From Candidatus Woesearchaeota archaeon (GTDB taxonomy: Archaea > Nanobdellota > Nanobdellia > Woesearchaeales > ARS49), in assembly GCA_030630695.1 (NCBI GenBank), contig DAOVMP010000050.1, forward strand, positions 1 to 5,129: a DNA stretch of 5,129 bases, read 5' to 3'. The notes under the pieces are model-generated. The model did no database searches. It was not told where the DNA came from and was given only the letters and a program-made list of their open reading frames with translations. Position numbers and translations under genes: made by a program. Of the stretch, positions 1 to 4,906 are shown piece after piece. Numbering within the stretch: position 1 is the first letter of the stretch; each line of letters starts with the position of its first letter.

Positions 1-853
1 AGTCTTCTCCAATGTTTAGAAATACTTGGCGCATTCTTTCTGGATCTGTGAATTCGCTTCTTTTTGGTTTGTGTTCTGCTAGTATTTTTCTAGCGGCATC
101 TAGTATTTCATATTTTTCTTCTGTTAATTTAAATTCTGACGGAACAATGTGATAAAGTGTTTGCACACTGTCTGGAAGTTGGAACACTGTTACTTCTGTT
201 TCTCCTACCATATAGCTGTCTAGTTGTTCTGCATCTGATGGATATGTAGAAAGTAATTTAGTGTACATGAAGTCGGGTTTTATTGTTGGTATGAAGATTT
301 TTCTGTAGATTTCTCTGCCGCCGTGTTTATGTTCTGTTATGTCTTCTTTGGCTAGTTTGAATAGTTTTGTTTGTTCAAATGAATGCATTATTTTTTTCAC
401 TTCTTTTAAAAATTGTTGCAAACACATTTGCGCAGTATTTGAAAGACTGCCTTTTTTAAGAAAACTATTTTCGCGATAAATTATTCTTCGCAATTCAAGA
501 TAAGCATCTATTGGGCTTGTTTTTAATCCATTAACAACCGAGTTTTGTAATTCAATATATTTTGGTCCGATATAGTTCTGACATTCGGGCGTTATCATTC
601 CTGTTTTTTGCTGGCTGATTAGTTTGTAGAGCTTTGCAATTTCCAAAAGAATAAGAGTTTGTTCGTGATTGTATTCGTAATCTCTTTTTTGTTCTAGTAT
701 TATTTTGGTTACTGTTCCTGCTTCTGCTATTGTTTGTATTACAAGCGCCATTGCACGAGGTTCTCCTTCTATTGATGGGAAATAAGTTAGATTTTCGCAG
801 TTGATTCTGAGTGTTATGTCTTCTCCCTCCCTAATTATTTCATACTCGGCCAT
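1..853 (-). CDS. Type II/IV secretion system ATPase (FlaI/GspE-like), N-terminal part
   Basis: This gene is open from the ATG at 853-851 to the window edge, giving 284 codons; the rest of the protein lies beyond position 1. The visible part matches my knowledge of the N-terminal domain of archaeal FlaI/VirB11-like secretion ATPases, which power archaellum or type IV pilus assembly at the inner face of the membrane. The clearest stretch is residues 190-284: a FIPTIKPDFMYTKLL segment, then LDSYMVGETEVTVFQLP, an LYHIVPSEFKLTEEKYE segment, the AEHKPKRSEFTDPERMR motif, and FLNIGED, which leads into the catalytic domain. Walker A, Walker B and the Asp and His boxes would lie downstream and cannot be seen. 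There is no signal peptide or membrane segment, as expected for a cytoplasmic motor. The start overlaps the stop of the upstream RHH gene in a TAATG, so the two are probably co-translated. A purine-rich GAGG lies about 12 nt upstream. Family is fairly sure; archaellum versus pilus or secretion role is open. Confidence 0.82.
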   Translation of the reverse strand, partial: MAEYEIIREGEDITLRINCENLTYFPSIEGEPRAMALVIQTIAEAGTVTKIILEQKRDYEYNHEQTLILLEIAKLYKLISQQKTGMITPECQNYIGPKYIELQNSVVNGLKTSPIDAYLELRRIIYRENSFLKKGSLSNTAQMCLQQFLKEVKKIMHSFEQTKLFKLAKEDITEHKHGGREIYRKIFIPTIKPDFMYTKLLSTYPSDAEQLDSYMVGETEVTVFQLPDSVQTLYHIVPSEFKLTEEKYEILDAARKILAEHKPKRSEFTDPERMRQVFLNIGED

Positions 854-993
854 TATTCTTCTTCCTCTTTCATTTTTTCAAGGGCGATTTCTATTAGGTG
901 GGATTTATTTCTGTATTTGCGTTCTTTAGAAACCTTTTTTTTAATCCACTTGATTAGTTCGATATCTACTGTTGCTGATAGTGTTTTCTTCAT
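853..993 (-). CDS. Small ribbon-helix-helix (CopG/Arc-like) DNA-binding protein
   Basis: This is a complete 46-residue protein. It has the layout of a ribbon-helix-helix fold: a short beta-strand at residues 3-9 (KTLSATV), helix A at about 10-24 (DIELIKWIKKKVSKE), a basic turn at 25-28, and helix B at about 29-42 beginning RNKSHLIEIALEKM, with the N-K-S helix cap typical of the family. An acidic EEEE tail follows. RHH proteins bind DNA as dimers, inserting the paired strands into the major groove, and often repress their own promoter. The stop TAA shares its last A with the ATG of the secretion ATPase, so this is the first gene of that operon and may regulate it. A TATA-like element lies about 27-30 nt upstream, giving a leader of only 3-4 nt. 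There is no Shine-Dalgarno site. The fold call is firm for such a short protein; its target is unknown. Confidence 0.8.
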   Translation of the reverse strand: MKKTLSATVDIELIKWIKKKVSKERKYRNKSHLIEIALEKMKEEEE

Positions 994-1019
994 TTAGTCA
1001 TGTAAAAATCAATACATTT

Positions 1020-1027
1020 CTATATTT
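1020..1027 (-). promoter_or_regulatory. TATA box of the RHH-ATPase operon
   Basis: On the minus strand the sequence reads GGAAAAATATAG. The A/T core AAATATAG is centred near 1023, about 27-30 nt before the ATG at 993. This would put the transcript start around 997 and give a nearly leaderless mRNA. The purine-rich bases before it could serve as a TFB recognition element. The spacer is so AT-rich that other placements are possible. Confidence 0.4.
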
Positions 1028-1045
1028 TTCCATATTTCTTAATTA

Positions 1046-1057
1046 AAAATATATTTT
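1046..1057. repeat. 12-bp perfect palindrome in the divergent spacer
   Basis: AAAATATATTTT is perfectly self-complementary. It sits between the start of the RHH gene and the start of the coiled-coil gene on the other strand, overlapping the region where either promoter could lie. An adjacent 8-bp palindrome, TTAATTAA, covers 1039-1046. Such sites could be an operator for the RHH dimer, but palindromes of pure A/T are frequent by chance in a spacer of this composition. Confidence 0.3.
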
Positions 1058-1093
1058 ACAACATATTTAATATCAAAAATCCAGCACTACTTT

Positions 1094-1116
1094 GTTATAG
1101 TTACACAATTTTATTA
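1094..1116 (+). promoter_or_regulatory. Possible promoter of the first coiled-coil gene
   Basis: Two weak TATA-like elements are visible. GTTATAG at 1094-1100 lies about 43 nt before the ATG at 1140. TTTTATTA at 1109-1116 lies at the roughly 27-nt distance expected for a leaderless start. I cannot choose between them. The first gives the same TATA-to-ATG spacing as the next gene downstream. Confidence 0.3.
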
Positions 1117-1139
1117 CTAAATGAGTATTTGAATTGAAA

Positions 1140-1592
1140 ATGGTTGAAAAAACAGTAAAAAGGGGTTTATTTCCTAAGAAACAGCCTATTGAAACACATT
1201 CTAAAATGGCGTCTGTTAGCACAACTGATCTTGCAGCAAGATTAAGAATTTATGAAGGAAGATACAATGAATTAAGGAAAAACTTAGTTGTAATAGAACA
1301 AAATATGCTTTCTAATAATAAGAAAGCTAATAGGGATATAAAGGATATTTATTCTGAATTAAGTGAATTAAGAAGGCAGATAACAGATATTCAGGATAAT
1401 ATTACTAAAATTATTAAGGAGTTACAATTATTAGCTACTAAATCAGAAGTTAAAGTATTGGCTAGAGTTATTGATTATTTGGATCCAATTAAGTTTGTTC
1501 GTATTGATCAGATGGAGAATATTGTTAATGATATTATTGATGCGCGAGAGGAAAAAGAGGAAGATAAAGAAGAGTCTATACCAAAACCATAG
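1140..1592 (+). CDS. Coiled-coil protein, archaellum-accessory (FlaC/D/E) style, function unknown
   Basis: The product is a 150-residue soluble protein. Residues 1-28 are basic and low in structure (RGLFPKKQP). Residues about 29-105 form one long amphipathic helix with many E, K, R, I and L at heptad spacing, including IEQNMLSNNKKANRDI and SELSELRRQITDIQDN. Then comes a short segment, VIDYLDPIKFV at 110-120, that breaks the coil and looks like a conserved capping motif. A helix and a very acidic tail rich in E, D and K end the protein. There is no signal peptide or membrane segment. The design recalls archaellum accessory proteins FlaC/FlaD/FlaE, where a coil precedes an NPF-type motif, and I recall similar proteins in DPANN archaea; direct homology is not shown. 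A TTG at 1134 would add two residues; the in-frame ATG is preferred. No Shine-Dalgarno is present. The stop codon overlaps an inverted repeat. Confidence 0.75.
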   Translation: MVEKTVKRGLFPKKQPIETHSKMASVSTTDLAARLRIYEGRYNELRKNLVVIEQNMLSNNKKANRDIKDIYSELSELRRQITDIQDNITKIIKELQLLATKSEVKVLARVIDYLDPIKFVRIDQMENIVNDIIDAREEKEEDKEESIPKP

Positions 1593-1613
1593 AAAAACAC
1601 AACGTGTTTTTCT
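1591..1613. repeat. Hairpin 1 of spacer array, possible terminator
   Basis: The arms AGAAAAACAC (1591-1600) and GTGTTTTTCT (1604-1613) are perfectly complementary over 10 bp with a 3-nt loop. The left arm begins inside the TAG stop codon of the upstream gene, and the right arm carries a run of five T. This position and the T-run suggest a transcription terminator or 3'-end processing signal. Confidence 0.55.
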
Positions 1614-1624
1614 GGGCTTTGGAA

Positions 1625-1654
1625 ACGCTAAAAAATTCAGAGAATTTTTTGCGT
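1625..1654. repeat. Hairpin 2 of spacer array
   Basis: ACGC at 1625-1628 and AAAAAATTC at 1630-1638 pair with GAATTTTTT (1642-1650) and GCGT (1651-1654). This makes a 13-bp stem with one bulged T at 1629 and a 3-nt AGA loop. The G+C clamp at the base argues against a simple A/T chance palindrome. The right arm holds six T, which archaeal RNA polymerase could read as a termination signal. Confidence 0.55.
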
Positions 1655-1656
1655 GC

Positions 1657-1678
1657 TAGAAACTCAAAAGAGTTTCTA
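1657..1678. repeat. Hairpin 3 of spacer array
   Basis: TAGAAACTC (1657-1665) and GAGTTTCTA (1670-1678) form a perfect 9-bp stem with an AAAA loop. It begins 2 nt after hairpin 2. Its left arm shares a TAGAAA start with hairpin 1 (1590) and with the weaker fourth inverted repeat (1685). Confidence 0.55.
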
Positions 1679-1682
1679 TGTG

Positions 1683-1709
1683 TTTAGAAATTTCCAAAAA
1701 ATTTATAAA
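1683..1709. repeat. Inverted repeat 4, overlapping a TATA box
   Basis: TTTAGAAATTT (1683-1693) and AAATTTATAAA (1699-1709) are complementary at 10 of 11 positions with a 5-nt loop. The right arm is the TATA element of the following gene. It may be a chance product of A/T richness, or a regulatory site covering that promoter. Confidence 0.35.
1694..1709 (+). promoter_or_regulatory. BRE/TATA promoter of the second coiled-coil gene
   Basis: CCAAAAAATTTATAAA reads as a purine-rich TFB element followed by a good archaeal TATA box centred near 1706. The expected transcript start is about 1732, leaving a leader of roughly 16 nt before the ATG at 1748. This supports separate transcription of the second gene despite its same-strand neighbour upstream. 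Confidence 0.6.
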
Positions 1710-1747
1710 ACTATATCGTAATAATTAGTTAAAAAGAGTTGAAACAG

Positions 1748-2365
1748 ATGAAATTGACTGATTTATTCAAAAAGCCAAAAAAAGAGGCAGAAATACCGCC
1801 TCCTCCAAGTTCTACTGCTTTACCAATTGAACAAGTAGATAATTTAAAAAAGCAGGGATATCCTAATGATCAGATCATTGATTATTTGAAAAGCCAGGGT
1901 TTTTCAGCGGCGCAGATTTATGATGCTATTTCACAAGTTGAAGCAAGAACTCCTGCAGAGCCTTTCCAGCCGCCTGCTAGAGGACCTGAACAAGGTTTTG
2001 CTCCGCAGCAAAGAGCTCCTGTTCCTGATAATACAGAAGAGATGGTTGAAGCTATTGTTGATGAAAAATGGAGAAATTTTTCTAAAGATGTAACAAAGTT
2101 TAAAGATTGGCAAGACGCTAGTGATTCAAGATTGGATAAATTAGAGCAGGGTATGAAAGACATAAGAGCAGATGTTGAAAGTCTGCACAAAGCAATTATT
2201 TCTAAGATTAGTGATTATGATAAGAGTTTGATGGATGTTGGAACTGAAATCAAGGCAATGGAAAAGGTTTTCTCAAAAGTTCTGCCTGATTTAACAGAGT
2301 CTGTTTCCAAGCTTTCTCAAATGTCTAAAAAACCAGTAATTCAAAAGAAGAAAGCTAAGAAGTAA
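1748..2365 (+). CDS. Coiled-coil protein with duplicated N-terminal helical repeat, probable filament-machinery accessory
   Basis: The product is a 205-residue soluble protein with four visible parts. First is a basic, proline-rich start (FKKPKKEAEIPPPP). Second is a pair of near-identical 14-residue units: LKKQGYPNDQIIDY at 33-46 and LKSQGFSAAQIYDA at 47-60, forming a small helical module. Third is a flexible P/Q/A-rich linker at about 66-94. Fourth is a long helical rod from about 95 to 190 (EKWRNFSKDVTKFKDW, then SRLDKLEQGMKDI, then EIKAMEKVFSKVLPDL), followed by a K-rich tail. From memory, this rod with an EKVF-x-K-VLP ending recurs in proteins of Woesearchaeota-type genomes. Its position next to a FlaI-like ATPase suggests a FlaC/D/E-like scaffold role, which is inference. 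A TTG at 1739 would add three residues; the ATG at 1748 is preferred. No membrane segment or catalytic motif is seen. Confidence 0.78.
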   Translation: MKLTDLFKKPKKEAEIPPPPSSTALPIEQVDNLKKQGYPNDQIIDYLKSQGFSAAQIYDAISQVEARTPAEPFQPPARGPEQGFAPQQRAPVPDNTEEMVEAIVDEKWRNFSKDVTKFKDWQDASDSRLDKLEQGMKDIRADVESLHKAIISKISDYDKSLMDVGTEIKAMEKVFSKVLPDLTESVSKLSQMSKKPVIQKKKAKK

Positions 2366-2373
2366 GAATCAGC

Positions 2374-2381
2374 TTTATAAG
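2374..2381 (+). promoter_or_regulatory. TATA box of the methyltransferase, leaderless
   Basis: TTTATAAG is centred about 27 nt before the ATG at 2404, the distance at which archaeal transcription would start on or next to the A of the start codon. No Shine-Dalgarno site precedes the ATG, which agrees with a leaderless mRNA. Confidence 0.65.
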
Positions 2382-2403
2382 GTATCAATATCTTCTATTT
2401 TCT

Positions 2404-3027
2404 ATGGATAAAGATCTTTTTAATAGGATTTATGAAAAACCGGACCAGGCCCCCTGGACTGATGCATCTATATATGAAGAGTTTAAAGAATTATTTGTCT
2501 CTAAAAAGGTTCTTCCTTGCCCAACTCTTGAAGTTGGTTGTGGTGAAGGATATTATTCTATTTATCTGGCTTCACAAGGATTTCGAGTAACCGCTATTGA
2601 TTGGTCAATCAATGCAATTAAAAATGCACAAAAAAACGCAAAAAAAGCAAGCGTTTCTGTTGATTTTTTTGTTGGTCCTTGGCAAATAATAGAGCAGATA
2701 GAAGATTGTTTTGATTTTGTTTTTGATTGGCGTTTTTTGCATGATTTGCTTGATGAACAAGAAAGAAAAAAGTATATAGAAAAGATTTCTGAAAAAGTTA
2801 AACCTGGAGGTTATTATTTATCTTTTTCTTTTAGTGATAAAACAACAACTTCTAATGAAACTGGTAAAATAAGACTCACTTCTGTAGGAAATAGATGTTA
2901 TTTTGCTAGTCAAAAAGAGTTTGAAGAATTAATGAGTCCTTTTAAAATTATTTCTAAAAAAGAAATTATTATACCTAGAGAAAAAGATAGAGAATCAATC
3001 TATAATCTTTTTTTAATGAGAAAATAA
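2404..3027 (+). CDS. Class I SAM-dependent methyltransferase (TehB/TPMT-like)
   Basis: The product has 207 residues, about the normal size for a single-domain Rossmann methyltransferase. After an N-terminal lid (PWTDASIYEEFKEL, 17-30), motif I LEVGCGEGYY lies at 42-51. The acidic residue ending strand 2 is D66 in TAIDWS. Strand 4 is FDFVFDWRFLHDLL at 103-116, and the post-IV KPGGYY turn is at 133-138. Together these form the SAM-binding site. The lid sequence and the F-x-H-D-L strand resemble the TehB/thiopurine-methyltransferase group, whose members methylate small thiol or metalloid substrates; the actual substrate cannot be read from sequence. The C-terminal half has a typical beta-hairpin end (RESIYNLFLMRK). 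The gene appears to have its own leaderless promoter, and its stop lies 4 nt from the end of the convergent membrane-protein operon. A link to the filament-like genes is not evident. Confidence 0.88.
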   Translation: MDKDLFNRIYEKPDQAPWTDASIYEEFKELFVSKKVLPCPTLEVGCGEGYYSIYLASQGFRVTAIDWSINAIKNAQKNAKKASVSVDFFVGPWQIIEQIEDCFDFVFDWRFLHDLLDEQERKKYIEKISEKVKPGGYYLSFSFSDKTTTSNETGKIRLTSVGNRCYFASQKEFEELMSPFKIISKKEIIIPREKDRESIYNLFLMRK

Positions 3028-3031
3028 TTCA

Positions 3032-3607
3032 CTATTTCGGCGATATTGATTCTGGTGCTATTCCTGCTAATTTTGTAATTGTAAACATTGCTATTAAGAA
3101 TATTAATGCAACTCCTAGAACTTTTGGATGGACAACTGTCTGCCAAAATCCTGTTTCTTCTGTTGGGGCAACAGTATCATCTGTTGGTTCTCCTAGTTTG
3201 CTTACAAATCCTTCTCTTTGTGATATCACTGTTGCTAATGAGCCAATTCCAATTATCAATGCAACTACAATCACCCACCATACAATTGTTTTGGAATAAT
3301 GTGATTTTGTTATTACATCGGTTATTGTTTCCTGCGATACTCCTAATGCTTGATATGCAATTAGTAGAAAGATTCCAAAAATCATAAGTAGAATAAACCA
3401 TGGTGCCATCATGTTGATTGTTCGAATAGCAATTGGTGACATTAGAGTCATTATCGCAAGTAAAAAAGCGATTAAAAAAGCAACTGCTTGTTTTTCTTTA
3501 AACCATTCCATTCTGCTTAAAAAAGCATAAACTAATACCATAATTAATAGAAATGGAAAGAGTATGTCAAACTTTGCAATTAATCCAATGTCTAAAGGTG
3601 TTGCCAT
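3032..3607 (-). CDS. Five-helix membrane protein, third paralogue of a tandem family
   Basis: The product is a 191-residue integral membrane protein of unknown function. Predicted hydrophobic helices lie at about 13-31, 38-62, 66-87, 107-128 and 162-182. Between helices 4 and 5 is a hydrophilic loop of about 30 residues with an acidic, T-rich middle (GEPTDDTVAPTEETG). Helix 1, FDILFPFLLIMVLVYAFL, aligns without gaps to helix 1 of the two upstream genes through a shared acidic residue, P-F and L-I. The helix order also matches, so I read the three as paralogues. The ATG directly follows the TAA of the gene before it (TAAATG), and GGTGGT 9 nt upstream is a good Shine-Dalgarno site, so it is a distal operon gene. 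No catalytic motif is visible. A membrane platform for the nearby ATPase is possible but unproven. Confidence 0.8.
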   Translation of the reverse strand: MATPLDIGLIAKFDILFPFLLIMVLVYAFLSRMEWFKEKQAVAFLIAFLLAIMTLMSPIAIRTINMMAPWFILLMIFGIFLLIAYQALGVSQETITDVITKSHYSKTIVWWVIVVALIIGIGSLATVISQREGFVSKLGEPTDDTVAPTEETGFWQTVVHPKVLGVALIFLIAMFTITKLAGIAPESISPK

Positions 3608-4228
3608 TTATTTTGTACCACCAAATAATTGTTCGCCGAATTTTTCTATATACTCCATTACATGATCTCTTATTCTATCGCCTGGCTCTCTTTTCTTTGC
3701 AGTTATAAACCAGGTTATTAGTGCAAACATTAGTATTACAATAACTAGTGCGCCTAATTGTGGATCATCGAAAATATATAACCACGTTGAATAACCTCCG
3801 GATTGGAAATATCCTGCTGAACGGGCAAATATAACTGCGATAAGTCCTAAGGATATTATCGCCGCGATTCCTATTGAAAATTCTTTCAGTTTGATTTCTT
3901 TTCCCACTACAAATCCTAATAATATCATTGCCATAAGAACGATGAATATTATTAAAACAACAGAAGGTAATGAATTATTTATTATTTGAACAACATCAAA
4001 TTCTGCAGGTATGCTTCCTGTTATATGTGGTATTATAACTAAAAGTGTTATTGCCAAAGCAATCATTATTTTTTCTTTTGGTTGTTTAAATATTGTAACT
4101 TTTTGCATTGCAGCAAATAATACTGTGAATATCAAAACAAACGGAATTAAAATATCTAGTATTCCTGCCATTTGTAAATAATAGAATAAGTTTCTGATTT
4201 CATCCATTATTAATACTTGAAACATCAT
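3608..4228 (-). CDS. Five-helix membrane protein, second paralogue of a tandem family
   Basis: The product is a 206-residue membrane protein of unknown function. Hydrophobic helices lie at about 22-41, 53-70, 86-108, 116-134 and 155-175. Helix 1, ILDILIPFVLIFTVLFAAM, closely matches helix 1 of the preceding paralogue. Unlike the other two, this copy has a charged C-terminal tail of about 30 residues (KKREPGDRIRDHVMEYIEKF) that should lie in the cytoplasm as an amphipathic helix and could be a docking site. The start at 4228 overlaps the upstream stop in an ATGA. The AGGTGA Shine-Dalgarno at 4238-4243 sits 9 nt before it. An ATG at 4225 and one at 4207 (MDEIRN) are alternatives. The overlap at the start and the zero gap to the next gene imply one polycistronic mRNA and perhaps fixed stoichiometry. 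Confidence 0.8.
   Translation of the reverse strand: MMFQVLIMDEIRNLFYYLQMAGILDILIPFVLIFTVLFAAMQKVTIFKQPKEKIMIALAITLLVIIPHITGSIPAEFDVVQIINNSLPSVVLIIFIVLMAMILLGFVVGKEIKLKEFSIGIAAIISLGLIAVIFARSAGYFQSGGYSTWLYIFDDPQLGALVIVILMFALITWFITAKKREPGDRIRDHVMEYIEKFGEQLFGGTK
3617..3622 (-). promoter_or_regulatory. Shine-Dalgarno site of the third membrane-protein gene
   Basis: GGTGGT on the minus strand lies 9 nt before the ATG at 3607, inside the end of the upstream coding region. It matches the archaeal GGAGGTGA consensus in part and fixes this start. Confidence 0.65.
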
Positions 4229-4797
4229 GGGTTGTTTTCACCTTTGCTCGGTCCTTTTGTCATAAACCATATGAATATTATTACTCCAATCATTAACAAT
4301 ATTGCTGAAACTGCTGTGCTGCTCCAGAATTGTGAGATCCAGTTTATTGTGATTTCTAGCCAACTGACTCCTCCTGGTCCTTTCAAAGCATTCAAAAACA
4401 AGGCAATTATTGCAATTGCTACTACAAATAAGAATACTTGTTGTGGTCTTCCTTTCAATAATTCATGTGCTTCTCCTTCTTTTGTTACAATTCCAATAAG
4501 AACCATAAAGAAGACTAGTAATGTTAGAACAACTACCATTTGGCTTGATATCAGTGTTATTGTTTCTACTAATTTGGATGATGCTATAACTAAGAATGAT
4601 ATTGAAAATGCTACTATCGCATTTAAATTTTTACGAGGAACATCTTGTCCTTCTATTTTTTCAGTTCCTAATGCGCGTGTTCGTTCTAGTATTGCAAATA
4701 CTAGTGTAAATATCAATAAGAAAGGAATTACCACTTCATAGATTCCCATTTTCTGTAAGAATAGTATTACATTTCCTAAAGGAGTTACTTCTGCCAT
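4225..4797 (-). CDS. Five-helix membrane protein, first paralogue of a tandem family
   Basis: The product is a 190-residue membrane protein of unknown function and the first gene of the minus-strand operon. Numbered from the alternative GTG start, helices lie at about 21-41, 60-80, 86-107, 121-140 and 163-183. The first loop is hydrophilic (GTEKIEGQDVPRK) and the loop before helix 5 is W-rich and amphipathic. Helix 1, IYEVVIPFLLIFTLVFAIL, defines the family pattern shared with the next two genes. There is no cleavable signal peptide and no recognisable pilin or transporter motif. I recall proteins of this look from DPANN archaea annotated only as hypothetical. The ATG at 4797 is preferred because AGGTGA lies just upstream, although the spacing is short; a GTG at 4803 would add two residues. 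A leader of about 115 nt with two hairpins precedes it. Confidence 0.8.
   Translation of the reverse strand: MAEVTPLGNVILFLQKMGIYEVVIPFLLIFTLVFAILERTRALGTEKIEGQDVPRKNLNAIVAFSISFLVIASSKLVETITLISSQMVVVLTLLVFFMVLIGIVTKEGEAHELLKGRPQQVFLFVVAIAIIALFLNALKGPGGVSWLEITINWISQFWSSTAVSAILLMIGVIIFIWFMTKGPSKGENNP
4238..4243 (-). promoter_or_regulatory. Shine-Dalgarno site of the second membrane-protein gene
   Basis: AGGTGA on the minus strand lies 9 nt upstream of the ATG at 4228, which selects that start over the ATGs at 4225 and 4207. It sits within the last codons of the preceding gene. Confidence 0.7.
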
Positions 4798-4799
4798 TT

Positions 4800-4805
4800 T
4801 CACCT
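4800..4805 (-). promoter_or_regulatory. Shine-Dalgarno site of the first membrane-protein gene
   Basis: AGGTGA on the minus strand is followed by AA and the ATG at 4797. The match to the archaeal consensus is good but the spacing is shorter than usual. The same bases contain a GTG (4803) that an ORF caller could choose as the start. Confidence 0.55.
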
Positions 4806-4816
4806 GTTTTTAATTT

Positions 4817-4863
4817 ATAGCAGAGGACACAAATGAATATACAAATTATGTGTCTTTTGCTAT
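4817..4863. repeat. Long hairpin L1 in the operon leader
   Basis: ATAGCAGAGGACACA (4817-4831) pairs with TGTGTCTTTTGCTAT (4849-4863) over 15 positions with a 17-nt loop. Read as plus-strand RNA, all positions pair, two of them as G-U. Read as minus-strand leader RNA, the same two positions are A-C mismatches. It ends 11 nt before the Shine-Dalgarno site of the first membrane-protein gene. Confidence 0.6.
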
Positions 4864-4864
4864 T

Positions 4865-4906
4865 AGCCAAAGATGTCTATTTATTAAATTATCTACATTT
4901 TTGGCT
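4865..4906. repeat. Long hairpin L2 in the operon leader
   Basis: AGCCAAAGATGT (4865-4876) pairs with ACATTTTTGGCT (4895-4906) over 12 positions with an 18-nt loop. One position is G-U on the plus strand and A-C on the minus strand. Only one base separates it from hairpin L1. On the plus strand it is followed by a T-rich stretch (TTTACTTTTCATT) that could act as a terminator. Confidence 0.55.

Noticed and set aside
853..993. Antitoxin of a toxin-antitoxin pair
   Set aside because: The coupled partner is a large secretion ATPase, not a RelE, MazF or PIN-type toxin, and no toxin-like frame lies on the other side.
1471..1659. Plus-strand open frame of 62 codons running into the hairpin spacer
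   Set aside because: Out-of-frame shadow of the first coiled-coil gene; its tail is translated hairpin sequence.
1591..1709. CRISPR array
   Set aside because: The hairpins differ in arm sequence and spacing, and there is no identical repeat unit.
1918..2190. Minus-strand open frame of 90 codons
   Set aside because: Antisense to the second coiled-coil gene, with no start signals and biased residue content.
3088..3387. Plus-strand open frame of 99 codons, leucine-rich
   Set aside because: Lies within the third membrane-protein gene on the other strand; its hydrophobic character mirrors the complement of a membrane gene.
4217..4741. Plus-strand open frame of 174 codons opposite the first membrane-protein gene
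   Set aside because: It is antisense to a gene with a Shine-Dalgarno site, clear membrane helices and paralogues downstream. Its own translation lacks a coherent domain and it has no promoter or ribosome site.
4817..4906. tRNA or known riboswitch
   Set aside because: The two stems have 17-18 nt A/T-rich loops, with no cloverleaf, no T-loop sequence and no recognised aptamer core.
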